NCBI RefSeq assembly: GCF_014805685.1
Contig: NC_060892.1
Coordinates: forward strand, 10,745,490-10,809,489
Direction: 5' to 3'
Length of the DNA stretch: 64,000 bases
Source of the DNA: Silurus meridionalis
Taxonomy: Eukaryota > Chordata > Actinopteri > Siluriformes > Siluridae
The translations under genes and the position numbers were made by a program. Under the pieces are notes generated by a model. The model saw only the letters and a list, made by a program, of their open reading frames with translations, made no database searches and was not told the origin of the DNA. Every line of letters begins with the position of its first letter. Within the stretch, counting starts at the first letter, position 1. Of the stretch, positions 1-11,788 are shown piece after piece.

Positions 1-323
1 AGAAACAAAATTTACAGAAAAAATGTTACAGTTTAAATTAATTACTAAAATAATTGTATTTATAATGTAAATCTTTAATTGAAATAAAAATGTACAGGGT
101 CATTGACTTATTCAATTCCAGAGATGTGTTATAGTGTCAGAAACCATACAAGCATTCTGTCTAAAATTAACAGCTCAGTGTTTTTCAGATGCCAAACTGG
201 CAGCCTAAATTAGATTTATTAACAGGATGTTTTTAATCAGAATCCACCTAAAAGCCTGTTTTTGGGAGATAAGGGGAAAAAAGAACCTAAAGGACAGACC
301 GCCAGACAGCCAGACAGCCACAC

Positions 324-325
<2 letters not shown>

Positions 326-415
<90 letters not shown>

Positions 416-450
416 CGATCGATAGATCGATAGATCGATAGATCGATAGA
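326..450. repeat. (GATA)n microsatellite
   Basis: About 125 bp of tandem GATA units that decay into GATC/GATA mixtures in the last 40 bp. Any open frame across it is low-complexity and not a gene. The flanks (1-325 and 450-690) show no gene. Confidence 0.95.
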
Positions 451-697
451 TCCCCTATCTTGAGGTGCCCTTAATGTTAACCCACTGAGAAGCCTTATTG
501 ACAATGGTAGGCCGTCAGAGACAGCAAAGCCTTCTCTGCTGGCCTAAACACTATAAGAAGCACTGACCTACATTTACAACCTAAATTCTGATTGTTCCAT
601 GAAATTGTATTAATTTATTCCCGTTTATTCTCTTTATTTCGTAGCGTTTTTCTTGGCCGCACTGCTTCCAGTATGTGTATGTGGATGTTAGTTTTTT

Positions 698-1403
698 TGT
701 CCAATCAGATTTAGCCTCTATGTGCTGCCATGTTAATCTAATCTGCCCAGGGCCTGCAAAGTCTGTAGTACTGGCATTTTTACCCAAGTCTCTTTTAGAA
801 ATAAATCTGTTTATTCAACCAATCAGATTTCAAATTCGCCTCACAGGCCCAGAATAGCGTCAGCATTTTTCCGTCTTCTGAATGGTTGGTCAGAATGAAA
901 CTAATACAGTTCAACTGGCAAAACATGTCTGTAGCGCTCTGTACACATAAATACATCTGAGTTAGGCTCTATTATGCCTACGGAGGAAAATAAATTGATT
1001 TGGTCGCGGACATACTTAAAAACTACATTTTCAAGAAAAGCTAGACAATGTGAGAAAAAGTCGGCCACCCCGACACTAGCTAGCTTGTCTCAGCCCGGGA
1101 AAGGTTTTGTGCGCCACTGGATTACAGCCTCTAAGGAGCGGTGCAAATTATGCTCCAGATGATGTAGGTGCACAGTTGGGGTTGTAGTGTAGAGGTTTAG
1201 AGCTTGCCTCAGTAAAATGGTATTCACCCTCCATATGCGCAATGCCTCTCTTTCTCTGTAATGCCATGCATTGTTATATTGCACTTTTGTGTAGTATTGA
1301 TGGTTTCTATAATTGTGACGTGATAGTGGTGGTATTAAAAGGTGGATTGAGTCGGGTAAGTCCCCACTGAAGGCCCAGGTACCAAATGCACGGCCCGCCA
1401 CTG
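698..1403 (-). mobile_element. hAT-like DNA element, copy A
   Basis: Two blocks (698-780 and about 1165-1403) are the reverse complement of blocks at 14455-14537 and 14095-14360, so this is a dispersed element in opposite orientation to copy B. The outer end reads CAGTGGCGGCCCGTGCATTT on the minus strand, which resembles hAT-type termini. Between the blocks, copy A keeps about 385 bp that copy B lacks. That stretch can be read on the plus strand as a short peptide (974-1159) containing TPTLASLSQPGKGFVRHW, which resembles the N-terminal part of TTF/ZMYM-like hAT proteins. The second terminus and target duplication were not found, so family assignment is tentative. Confidence 0.55.
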
Positions 1404-1413
1404 CTTATTGATA

Positions 1414-1607
1414 TTCAATTCAAATCAATTCATTTTTATTTGTATAGTGCTTTTAACAATGAAACTCAAAGCAGCTGTACACAGATAATGATAACAGATA
1501 ATGGTAATAAAAATTAATATGATGTTTTGTAAGTGTAAGTTTGTCCCTGGTGAGCAAGCTGGTTGCGACTGTGGTCACTGGAACCTCAGGGGCATGTTTA
1601 ACTCGAC

Positions 1608-1676
<69 letters not shown>

Positions 1677-2690
1677 AGTGACAGGAAGAGAAGGATATGG
1701 ATTATTATGTGTCCTTATTGTTGTATGAAAGTTAAGGCCACTGTGCAGTTGGGGACTCCAGCAAGACTCGCTATGGCAACATGACTAAAAGAGAGAACCA
1801 GAAGGTAACACAGTCATGAGGAATCTCTGGGATAAGAGACGACCCACCACACCACTGTCAACCAAACCTGAGTAAATGTGTAAGAGTGCGGACAGCATAC
1901 AATATCCCAGTCTATATCCAGTCTAAAGTCTCACTCTATATCCATGAGCCCTCCAGATCTGCTCCTTTACCTAAGAATTGACTAAATAAACTAGTTTTCA
2001 GCCTTGACTTGAACACTGAGACTGTGTCTGAGTCCCGAACACTGATTGGAGGGTTTTTTCATAACTGTGGGGGGTTCTATAACAGAAAGATCTGCCCCTG
2101 TTGTAGTCTTCATTATTTTAGGTACCAACAAATAGCCTGCACCTTTTAATCTAAATAGGCATAAAGGATCATATTGGTACAGAAGTTCACTCAGATACTG
2201 CGGCGTGAGACGGTTGTGTGCTTTATATGTCAGTAGTAGTATTTTTTAATCAATGTGAGATTTAATTGTGAGCCAGTGTAGACTGATTAAAACAGGGGTG
2301 ATGTGGTCATATTTTCTATATCTAGTAAGGACCCTTGCTGCTGCATTCTAAACTATTAAAGCTTCTTTATGCACTTACTCAAACACCCAGACAGTAAAGC
2401 GTTACAGTAGTCTAGATGTAACAAAAGCATGAACAATTTTTTTTGCATCCTGTAATGACATCATATTTCTAATTTAAGCAAAATTTCTAAGGTGAAAAAA
2501 GGCGATCCTGGTAATTTTATTCATGTGAGCCTCAAAGGAAAGACTAGGGTCAATAATCACACCAAGGTCTTTGACTGAGATAGAAATACCATCCAGAGAT
2601 GCTATGTAATCAGAAAGTTTACTTCTAGCTGCATGTGTTCCTAGTCCAGATATGCCCTGCAGGAATAAACAGGCAATGTCCTCTGCTTTG
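1414..2690 (-). mobile_element. Fish dispersed retroposon-like repeat, reverse orientation
   Basis: Begins with a block (ttcaattcaaatcaattc, then a 'tttgtatagtgctttt' motif) that is the reverse complement of the tails at about 23435-23452 and 46380-46425. The rest (about 1900-2690) reads like a very common teleost interspersed repeat. A (GA)n tract (1609-1670) interrupts it. Family not assigned and inner boundary approximate. Confidence 0.5.
1609..1670. repeat. (GA)n microsatellite
   Basis: About 31 uninterrupted AG/GA dinucleotides. Confidence 0.95.
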
Positions 2691-4244
2691 CTTTTTTAAT
2701 TTGTCATAATGAAATGACACTTAGGGGAGCGAGGACAGCTAAATTCGTTATAACACTGGCAAATGCAATACTGAATCTGATTTCAGCTGTATGTGTAAAA
2801 AATCAGCTGTAAATTTTGTTTTGTCAGAGCTCAGTGCATGAACAATAAAAGCCCTTTTCAGTATTCAGTTTTGAGCTATTACATCACCTAAAAATAGAGT
2901 TTATGACTAGCTTTGGACAAAAAAACCCCTTAACATTCATTGATTGCTATCCAGATTTTACATAACAGTTATAATCTATTCTAAACTGCAAAATGTAGTA
3001 TCAGCACATGCCTGTTTATATTGCTGTGCTGCTACAGGCATCAGTCTCTGTCCCTTCATTTAAACTGTCGTCTCATGCAAGGAGTTCTGGTGTTAAATAA
3101 ATAGGAGGCAGCAGGAGAAAGGCATCTCTTCCATCGGCCATGCTGAACCACCCTTGAACACACTTGTTTGTCGCCGGGGGAGAGGGAACGTGCACTGAAT
3201 CGCAACGTCTCCTCTGCAGAAAAGCAAAAAAGTAGGGAGATGAGGAGCAAGCATGCCACAAAGAAGTACATGCAGCCTTTGTGTGGCTACAAAAGCGGTT
3301 TTGTAAGTTAAAGGACTTGCTGGGGGAGGAAGTGCAGCTGGCGGGAGGTCGAGGCTTCGCCAGAAAGCCTCAAGAAACTCAAAGCGAAGTGCAGAAAAGA
3401 AATGATGTGGGTGGCTGACCTCATGGGTAATTTTACACACAGACAAGAGTGGGTTTATTTAATCAGTCATTTACACTGTCTTAAAACAAGATTTAATGAA
3501 CATTTATCATTTGAGTAGAACAGCTGATTAAACTGTAATTATTCATGCATTCATTTGCTGAATTCATGCCAAGGCTGATAAAGCTACATTGCAAGAGAAC
3601 CAATTTTTTTGGCATTTGACCAGAGTGCTGTTAAATAATCAATTCTGATTAAACAGAAAAAAATATTCCACAATTTGGTCAAATGCCATTTCCCAATAAT
3701 GGTGCCGACCATCTGAACAAGGTGAAGGCTATCACTATACATCGTCCAAGCACTTCAAGTCAACTATTGCACCTATTTAAATATTAGCTCATTCTGCATC
3801 AAAAGACAGTTTAATACACCCAGAGAAAAGCACTATATGTCCTCTTCTGCCTACACAAGATCTTAAATAGTCCTAACCAAGATTATAGCATCCCTCTCAC
3901 CCAGAGTGCCAATGTTGCACACCTAGTTGTGAAGTAATGTGCTTGTCATTCAAATACAGTATGTTATCAATTCTAATTCAAATAAACATATTAATTAAAA
4001 ATGTGAGTGATCATCGATATAGTAATGCTTTTCAGTAAGGAACTGTTTATTTATAATATTTGGGAAGAAGTCTACTGCTATATATATCAAGCCATGACAT
4101 ACCACCCCAGGATTGACCTTTTTCCTATAAAAGCATTTGTACCTTTCTTGGCTAAACTGTTAAATATATTTTCCGTACTGTGTGTTTCACAGATACTATG
4201 TGTTCTCTGTAAAAATGGACAGAAGAGCATTGCACAGCTAAATA
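2691..4244. other. Noncoding stretch, no gene recognised
   Basis: No conserved protein was recognised. 3060-3440 is richer in G+C than its surroundings and is open in several minus-strand frames, but none looks like a known family. A consensus plus-strand donor (GTAAGT) lies at 3303-3308. A 12-bp inverted repeat (GGCATTTGACCA at 3611-3622 and its complement at 3676-3687) could form a stem with a 53-base loop. Confidence 0.5.
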
Positions 4245-4902
4245 CAGTGGTCCCCCGGTTATCGAATTTAATTCGTCCCTTAAAACCGTTCGAAATCCGA
4301 TATGTTCGAAAACCGGACCTAATTATCCCATAAGAAATAATAGAAAACCAATTAATCCGTTCCCGAACTCCACCAATACCCAATAATTAACCATTTTTCC
4401 TGTTTTTAGCCGTATTAATAGTCAGGAATCCCCCTGCCACGCCCCCTACGGTGGCTGTCATGGTGCTTCAGGAAATGCCCTTTTCCTTCGCTCATGCGTG
4501 CCCCGCCCACATTGAGCTCATCGCAATCGGGCTTCCTCCGTAAAGCACCCTGGATATTATTTATGGACTGCCTTTTGCCGGATTATCCCGATCTCTGCGG
4601 GTATTTAGTGTTGGTTCGGTAAAAGTATAAATTAACAACTTTACAACAGTAAGAAACAAAATGATTACTGTGCTTACCGCTAAATATCACTAATATTGTT
4701 CACAAACAGAAGTTGCGATAGATGCTTACTCAGTGATGGTTGAATCGGAAGCAGTTTCTTCCCCTCGCGCTGGGTTGGGCAGCGTGAGTGGCGTTCGATA
4801 ACTGGAACTTTGTTCGTTTACTGGACCGAAATTTCGTTCGGAAAACCGTTCGCTAACCGGAATGTTCGATAGCCGAGCCGTTCGATAACCGGGGGACAAC
4901 TG
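4245..4902. mobile_element. Tigger/pogo-like MITE
   Basis: Starts CAGTGGTCCCCCGGTTATCG and ends with the near-complement GATAACCGGGGGACAACTG, flanked on both sides by TA, the target duplication expected for the Tc1/mariner/pogo superfamily. The inner ends carry repeated TTCGAWAACCGG-like motifs on both strands (subterminal repeats). No transposase frame remains in its 658 bp, so it is non-autonomous. Confidence 0.75.
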
Positions 4903-5496
4903 TACATGTGAACTGTCACATGACCAGGTAACAAATACAGCCTAATAAGTTTGTCAGAAATTATTTGCATAATAATAATATTATTACATATAAATACGTC
5001 ATGGGTCATGTCTTTTTTACGTGTCCATTACTACATAAAGGCAAGTATAAAATGTATTTTTCTTATTTAATGTTCTCGGTTTTAATGATAAAGACACTTG
5101 GGCTTAACTATCACTAGATGGAGCTATCGATCCAAAGTGTCATTTGGTGCACTTTGATGCGCACAGTTTGTTTTATTACACACTTTTTTTTATATTATGC
5201 TATCAGTACAATCATTTGTGGTGGTCAAATTATTATGAAATATGTGTAGCAAAAATATAAGGATGGCTATATATTGTAAAAGGGCTATTTGCAGCATCAT
5301 ATAACAAACCACCTGAAATTTGTTTATAAAAAAATGTTAAATACAAACTAGGGAGCTGGATATGTACCGATACTGTACCCACTGCAATTAAGTTGTTACT
5401 AAATACAAAACAAAGATATACAAGAGCAGGTATACAAGAGCAGGTAAATGAAAGGATGTGCTGTATGTCACTCTACTAAACATCTCCACTCTTTTA

Positions 5497-6420
5497 CTTG
5501 TATGTCATCTGGTCCAACCAACTTTTAAATCTTCATTCACTTAATCGCTGCTCTCACTTCCCCCTTACTAATCCTATCCACTTCCTGCTTCACCATCTTC
5601 ACACCATCCAACCTTCTCTCTCTCTCATTTTCCTCATTCATCAGCTGCTCAAAATACTCTCCCCACCTTCTCAGAAGACTCTCCTCACTTGTCAACTAAT
5701 TTCCATCTGCATCCTTTATTGCTCTAACTTGCAGCAGCTTCCCAGCTCGGTCCCTCTGCCTGGCCAATCGGTACAAATCCTTTTCTCCTTCCTTAGTGTC
5801 CAACTTCTCCTACAGCGCCTCATATGCCTTTTCCTTGGCTTTCGCCACATCCCTCTTCACCTGCTGCTGCATCTCCTTGTACTCCTGCCTACTTTTTACA
5901 TCACTCTGTCGATCCCAATTCTGTTTTGCCAACCTCTTTCTCCGTATGCTTTCCAGCAACTCCTCATTCCAACCCTACGTCTCCTTGTCTTAATTTCTCT
6001 TCCAGATGTCACACCAAGTACCTTTCTAGCTGTCTCCCTTATCACTTGCCCAATCATCCAGCACCTCTTCCCCACCAAAGAGCCCTTGTCTGACATCTTT
6101 CCTGAATCTCACACTACATTCTTCCTCCTTCAGTATCCAGCATCTTATTCCTCTTTCAATCCTCACCCTCCTCCTCATCTTCATCACCTTCAACGCCATC
6201 CTACAGACCACCATCTGATGCTGTTTATCCACACTACCTGTGGTAGGTTGTTGGTAACCCGGGGCTCAACCGATCCGATATGAAATTTAAGTTTGTGATC
6301 CGCATATTTGATTTGGCATGTGTTTTATGCTGGATGACCTTCTTAACGCAACCCTCCCCATTTATCCGGGCTTGGGACCGGCACTTAGAGTGCACTGACT
6401 TGTGCAACCCTAATAGTTGG
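5497..6420 (-). mobile_element. RTE-like LINE fragment (5' segment and linker), antisense
   Basis: On the minus strand, 6420 to 6280 matches the body of the tRNA-Glu SINE at 22375-22480 nearly base for base. After that it continues into LINE coding sequence. Near 5670-5610 the minus strand reads LRRWGEYFEQLMNEENE, typical of the region before the reverse transcriptase of fish RTE-type elements. Stops and frame changes show it is dead. The long plus-strand open frame here (5498-6283) is antisense, low-complexity and not a gene. Confidence 0.7.
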
Positions 6421-9400
6421 ATTTGCTGTTTTAGTAAGATAATCAATAATATTGAAGTGTGGTATGACCTTCACATAACACTGTTACTTTCAACACCCCA
6501 AAACTGATTTTTTTCTAGGACAGCATTTCTCAAATCCTTTTATTACTTTTATATCACAAATTACAGTGCTTCCTGATAACGCATTCTTTTTTAATTCAGG
6601 TAACAATCAGTTCAGTTCATCAAGACTAACATAATATTTCACTTTTTTTCCTCACAGATTGTTAGCTTAAAACAAATTTTTTTGTGGTCTAAGCAATCCT
6701 CATATATCTGGCAACTGACATCAAGAAGGTATAGATTGAAGATAAGATTTTTTATAAACATATAATCATGTAATAAAATATATATTTTTATATTAAATAT
6801 ATATTTTTTGTTTCCTTACAATTGTTCATTGCAAAGGTTCTATGAAATTATTTTTATTTTCTGTATTTCAGTCTTCTATTAATGTTATTTTAAGTAAAAG
6901 TAGGGTGATTGAGCCTTTTTTTTTCGTGGACGGTTCTCTAAAAATGACAAACTTCTCCTTTAACCTTCAATGAATGTCCAATTTCAGGTCGAGATGTTCG
7001 TATAGAATGAGTAGAACTGCTCATCAGGTTAGAATGCCTCACACAGATGTCAAGCAGAATAGAAGGACGGTTTGACAATCATCAAGATCATTTCCACATC
7101 CATTCTACAATTTCTAGCAGATTAGAACCACTCAAATTGCTGCCTTCAACTGAGATTTATAAAACTGAACCAAACCAGATTGAGCAGTAAAGAAAACCAC
7201 CAATTTAATCTATGGACAAAAAAGATACTGAGAGATACTGAAATGAATGTACTGAATGCTTTGAATACCACAAACTTCCGCTTCTAACCATCTGCCACCA
7301 ACAACCACATTTTTACACTTATCAACCGATCCTTATACATCACACAATTGGACTGTTTAAGTCTCTGGACACATCAATGAATGGTGATTGGATAAACTAA
7401 ACCGGCATGAAAAAGTAGAGGAGTGGAGCAAATATGTGATCTAAATTTAGCCAATGGGTGGAGCTAATCCTCTTTGGTAGAATTATCTGGCTGTGGGATT
7501 AGACAGCTTTACCTCTGTACAGGGCATCACCTACCCATGATTATGACTTTAAACCAACTAGATTTGAGACAGTATTGCATTTATATTACCTAGCAAACAG
7601 TGTGTGGCAAGTAATGCTAGCATGTTCTAAATAAAATACACCCGTTTTGTTCCATTCCTGCTGAGCAGTGTTGCTGTGAATAGATTTACCTTCAAGTTGA
7701 ATTTGCAGTTCACAAATCCAAGCCAAGCCTAAATGATTTCATCAATGTCAAATCCTCTAGTCCTTGCACAAGGGGAAGAGGGTGGCCTTAATGATTTGCT
7801 ATAGTAGGCTAAAAATACTGTAGGTTGTAATAGTTAAAGTATGCAACAGTCAACTTTGCTCAAATCAGGCCTATGTTCAAGCTCAAGTATATCAATTTGA
7901 AACATTTGACACGGGAGCACAATAGAGTTACAATACAAAGATGTATGTAGGGCAAGGAAGAGATAAAATATAAGGAAAGATGGTATAAGGGGACAAAAAT
8001 GTGTGACTGATCGGTGTGATGCAACTCATTCACAACCCATATTTCAATAATTGCCCGTTCCAAAGTGTTTATTCCTTTTATACAACACTAGTTTGCCAGT
8101 AGTAACATGCTTATTATCCATTTAGTGTTATGTTATCATATGTTATAACAGTAACAAGCAGTTTTGCACTTATCAGAGCTAAAAATCGTTCTCTCTTGTA
8201 AGTTAAAAGTAAAAAATGTTGCAGTTTGTGATATTACCAAGAACCTCTAAAAGCCCTACATTGTAACCCACTGGTACATATTAATCACTCACAGAAGAAG
8301 ACAAGAACATCTTGAGCACACTAGCAATGGAAGTCTTATTTTATTTCTGTACTGTTGTAAAGTTCAGTGTTCTGCATAGAACAGAGAGTATTATTCAGCC
8401 TGCAAGCTCCAGGCACAGAGAGATTCTCTAGAGTTGAGCTGATTGTGGTGGGATAGGGGTGGAGGGGGGATGGGGTGGTTGTAAGATTGCATCGTAATCC
8501 GCTGGTCTGTCCCATCATTTTGTGCTAAACTGACAAGGATTGCCTTCAAAAATTCTTTATCCTGGAATTATTCTACCTTTTTTTATAGAAATAGTTTAGT
8601 ATCCAAAAAATTTTCATTCTGGTAAGTTTTAATATCTGTTCGTTCTTCGATACTAAAGACTGAAAACAACAATTTGTTGCATTTTTTTATTTCAGTATTA
8701 AAAGTGTCTTGTGGTCGATGCAAAGTCATACTGCTCCACAAAACATATGTGTGAACTTTTGTTTAGTGATGTCTCTATAGTAAATGTGGAAAATGAAAAT
8801 GTGGAGTTGTATTAGTAGATTTCGAATACTGTTGATTTTTTTTTTTATGGCTTTAAAAAAAAATCTAAATATCAACAATGTTTGAAATAATGTACGCAAT
8901 CAAACATAATGTAAGCCAGACAAATACAATAATCCGTATTTATAGTATAGTAAATGCAGAATGTAATCATATAGAGGTTATGCCTGGTATAAATAGTGCA
9001 TATTTAAAAAATATTTAAAATATAATTATATCACACTGGTGCTTCCCAAGTTGTGGAAGCATTTTGCTAAATTGACAGACATGTTATATATTTCATTGGT
9101 GTCCATAGACAAGAGCAGTCTCTTTGCAGTGACCTGTAATAGGCTTAACCTACTCAAGCAAATTTCAGTCAGAAGCCATTATTTGTGGTATACTTGTATG
9201 TAAGGATTAAAACATGGCTCATGCTGTTGTTGGAGAATAATTATTGACAGAGCAATGTGATTCAGTTATTAGTACCATGGCAAACTTTATTTGTATAAGT
9301 GCTTTGTATTCTATTTCTGCCACAACAATCGTTTTATTCTTCATTAAAGAATTTCACATATTTCATGTTTTCTGTTTTGAGTTGCATTTAATGCTGTGTG

Positions 9401-10402
9401 AGAACTGTGCTGTAGAACACAATACTATTAGACCTAACATTTAATCAACTGTCAACAGTCATCAGTTAGAGAGAAACAAATAATTTGTTGTGGCAGAAAA
9501 CCTAAAGCTGCAGCTTTAGCTGACTAGAAGCTTTGGAACTGGAGACTCCTTTCCTAAATGTTAATAATAAAATAGCTCCTTACAGGATTCTTCACTACAG
9601 CAATGTTTATACCCTGTAATAATGTAATAAATTACTGTTACAATTAATCAACACATTCTGACCAGTTAGATTAAATTTTCATAGAACGTATTATAAAATG
9701 TATTATAACACACTTAAATGTCTATACTGGCTCTAGTGTTATTCAGGGCAATAATGTAAGTCTGAAATACCATCTGGAATTGCAATGACAGATTCAAAAC
9801 CAGAGACACACAAGCTACATGCTGAAAGCAGGGGATTTTGGTTCATAATCCCTTTTCATCTGTCACATCTGTAGTGTGGCATTAGACAGACCTGCTGGTA
9901 TATGTGACTCTGGTAAATTACAATAAAATGTGACACAACTTTCCAAAGTCACAACTGAATTAGATTTATAAACTACTACTGGTATATTTCTCAGGCATTT
10001 TCTTTTACCTCATCATTGACTATCATCAGCATCATTATTTCCATTTCCTGTACTCTATTCCATTTTGTACTCTGGATCACCAAGCAAAATTAAATTCCCC
10101 ACAGTGCAGATGGGTCAGATCACAGCTCCTGACACCATTCTTAACCATTAAACAAATTTTAAAAACATTTTAATTTCCCACTGAGGAACTGCATTTCTTT
10201 CATGACCATCTTGCTGCACTTTTTTCCACAGAAATCAAAAGGATGTATTGTTGTATATATAAAATCAAAACAAAACTAATCACATTGTAATTTTTGTGCA
10301 AAGAATAATTAATTATTTTCATTTTTATAAATATGAAAATAATTCTGGGTGACAGAATTAATGCTATTTTTTTGTTCCTGTTTATAAGATTAGTGGGTCT
10401 AC

Positions 10403-10439
10403 AAAACAGCCTTTTTTTTTTAAAAAAAAAGGCTGTTTT
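10403..10439. repeat. AT-rich palindrome
   Basis: AAAACAGCC followed by ten T and nine A, then GGCTGTTTT: an almost perfect inverted repeat with no real loop. Confidence 0.85.
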
Positions 10440-10508
10440 TTTTTTAATTAGTAGTTCCTTTGATTTTTCTTTTTTATTATTAGTAGTTCATTCATTTTGG
10501 ATAAAAAA

Positions 10509-10573
<65 letters not shown>
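10509..10573. repeat. (TA)n microsatellite
   Basis: About 32 TA units, 70 bp after the palindrome at 10403-10439. Confidence 0.95.
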
Positions 10574-10576
<3 letters not shown>

Positions 10577-11788
10577 GGTTTTTTTTAATTATTATTTTAT
10601 TTTTTGTATTTCTGCACACAGACTAAAATGTCATTGTATTTTTGGACAGAACGTAACAAGGCATTATTTGTGTTTCATCATGAAAACAATGCAGATATTT
10701 TGCCCACAATCCCCTGTAATGTATCTTTGTATGTTTATATCCAAACGCTTGTAAAATTTTTACTGTTCAATTATGTCCAGGTTTTTATAAAGTTGAAGAT
10801 TATACTCATTTATATATACAAATAACCAATTCATTGACACATTTAAAAACCAATTCCTATTCCCATATAAACTTGGCTCTAAACAGTGCTGTTGAATTGC
10901 TGATTCTGATTGGTCTGAAATTTCTGTAATAGCTGCAGTAGTCATAGTAGTAATAGTCATAGCCAGCAGTGAGTATGCTTTTGGGTTTTTTAATGCATTC
11001 CTTCAACATTTCTATCTCATAATTTCTATACTAAAATTTCACAGAGAGACTTGCATGGCAGACACGCCACATAAACACATTAAAAGGTGCATAGTAGTTG
11101 ATATAGTGATATTTGCTGTGAGAGGATTTTAATGTAACTTTTTAGAAGAAGTCTTCAGTGACAGTGTTTTGTCATCGTTAAAGGTAAAGCTGCTCTTTTG
11201 GTTTCTGACATAAAACACTTAATGGACCACATTGCACCACCCAATTATGGATCATTTTCCTGCTACTTCCTGTCATGTTTTAGTCTTTACATAATGAGGC
11301 TATGATAAATATTATCAATAAAGCATAGAGTTTAAACTGGATCTGTATTCTGTGCAAATCCAAACGCTCTCTGTTCCATGTAAGTGTTTAATATATACAG
11401 TATATAACAAAATGTTTGAACCATTTCTGTGTGTAGTATAATATTTGAACATGCTCCTGAGCAGTAAGATGATGCTCTAAAGTGGCACCACATTACCAAA
11501 TGAAATAGATTATTTTTCAATTGTACTTCCATATTTGATTTCTTATTGTACTTACTAATACTCTCTCTCTTTTTTGAATAACTTTCAAAGAGAAGTAGTT
11601 AACTGTCACAATTGACTATATTGTGGAACCGCAGATCCCAGCAGGAAATCCATAAATAGGATACTGTCATCACAACTGGCATCTGGAACAGTGATTCAGA
11701 ATTCAAACAAAGTGCCTTCTGAGGATTATGCTACTATAGCCAGCTGTGATTTGGAGAATACTAAGGCAATTCTAAAAGTGTGGGTAAA

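Larger units (their letters stand above)
6421..11590. other. Intergenic or 5' intronic stretch, no gene recognised
   Basis: AT-rich, with no open frame resembling a known protein. It contains the 37-bp palindrome at 10403-10439 and the (TA)n tract at 10509-10573. Part may be an sv2b 5' intron, since the first sv2b coding exon appears to follow a splice acceptor (pyrimidine tract 11561-11575, AG at 11589-11590). Confidence 0.5.

Noticed and set aside
3056..3446. Three overlapping minus-strand open frames
   Set aside because: Different frames, no family resemblance and no splice support; likely chance in a G+C-richer patch.
5498..6283. 261-codon plus-strand open frame
   Set aside because: Antisense of an RTE-like LINE fragment; composition (Leu/Pro/Ser/His) reflects the A/G-rich LINE strand.
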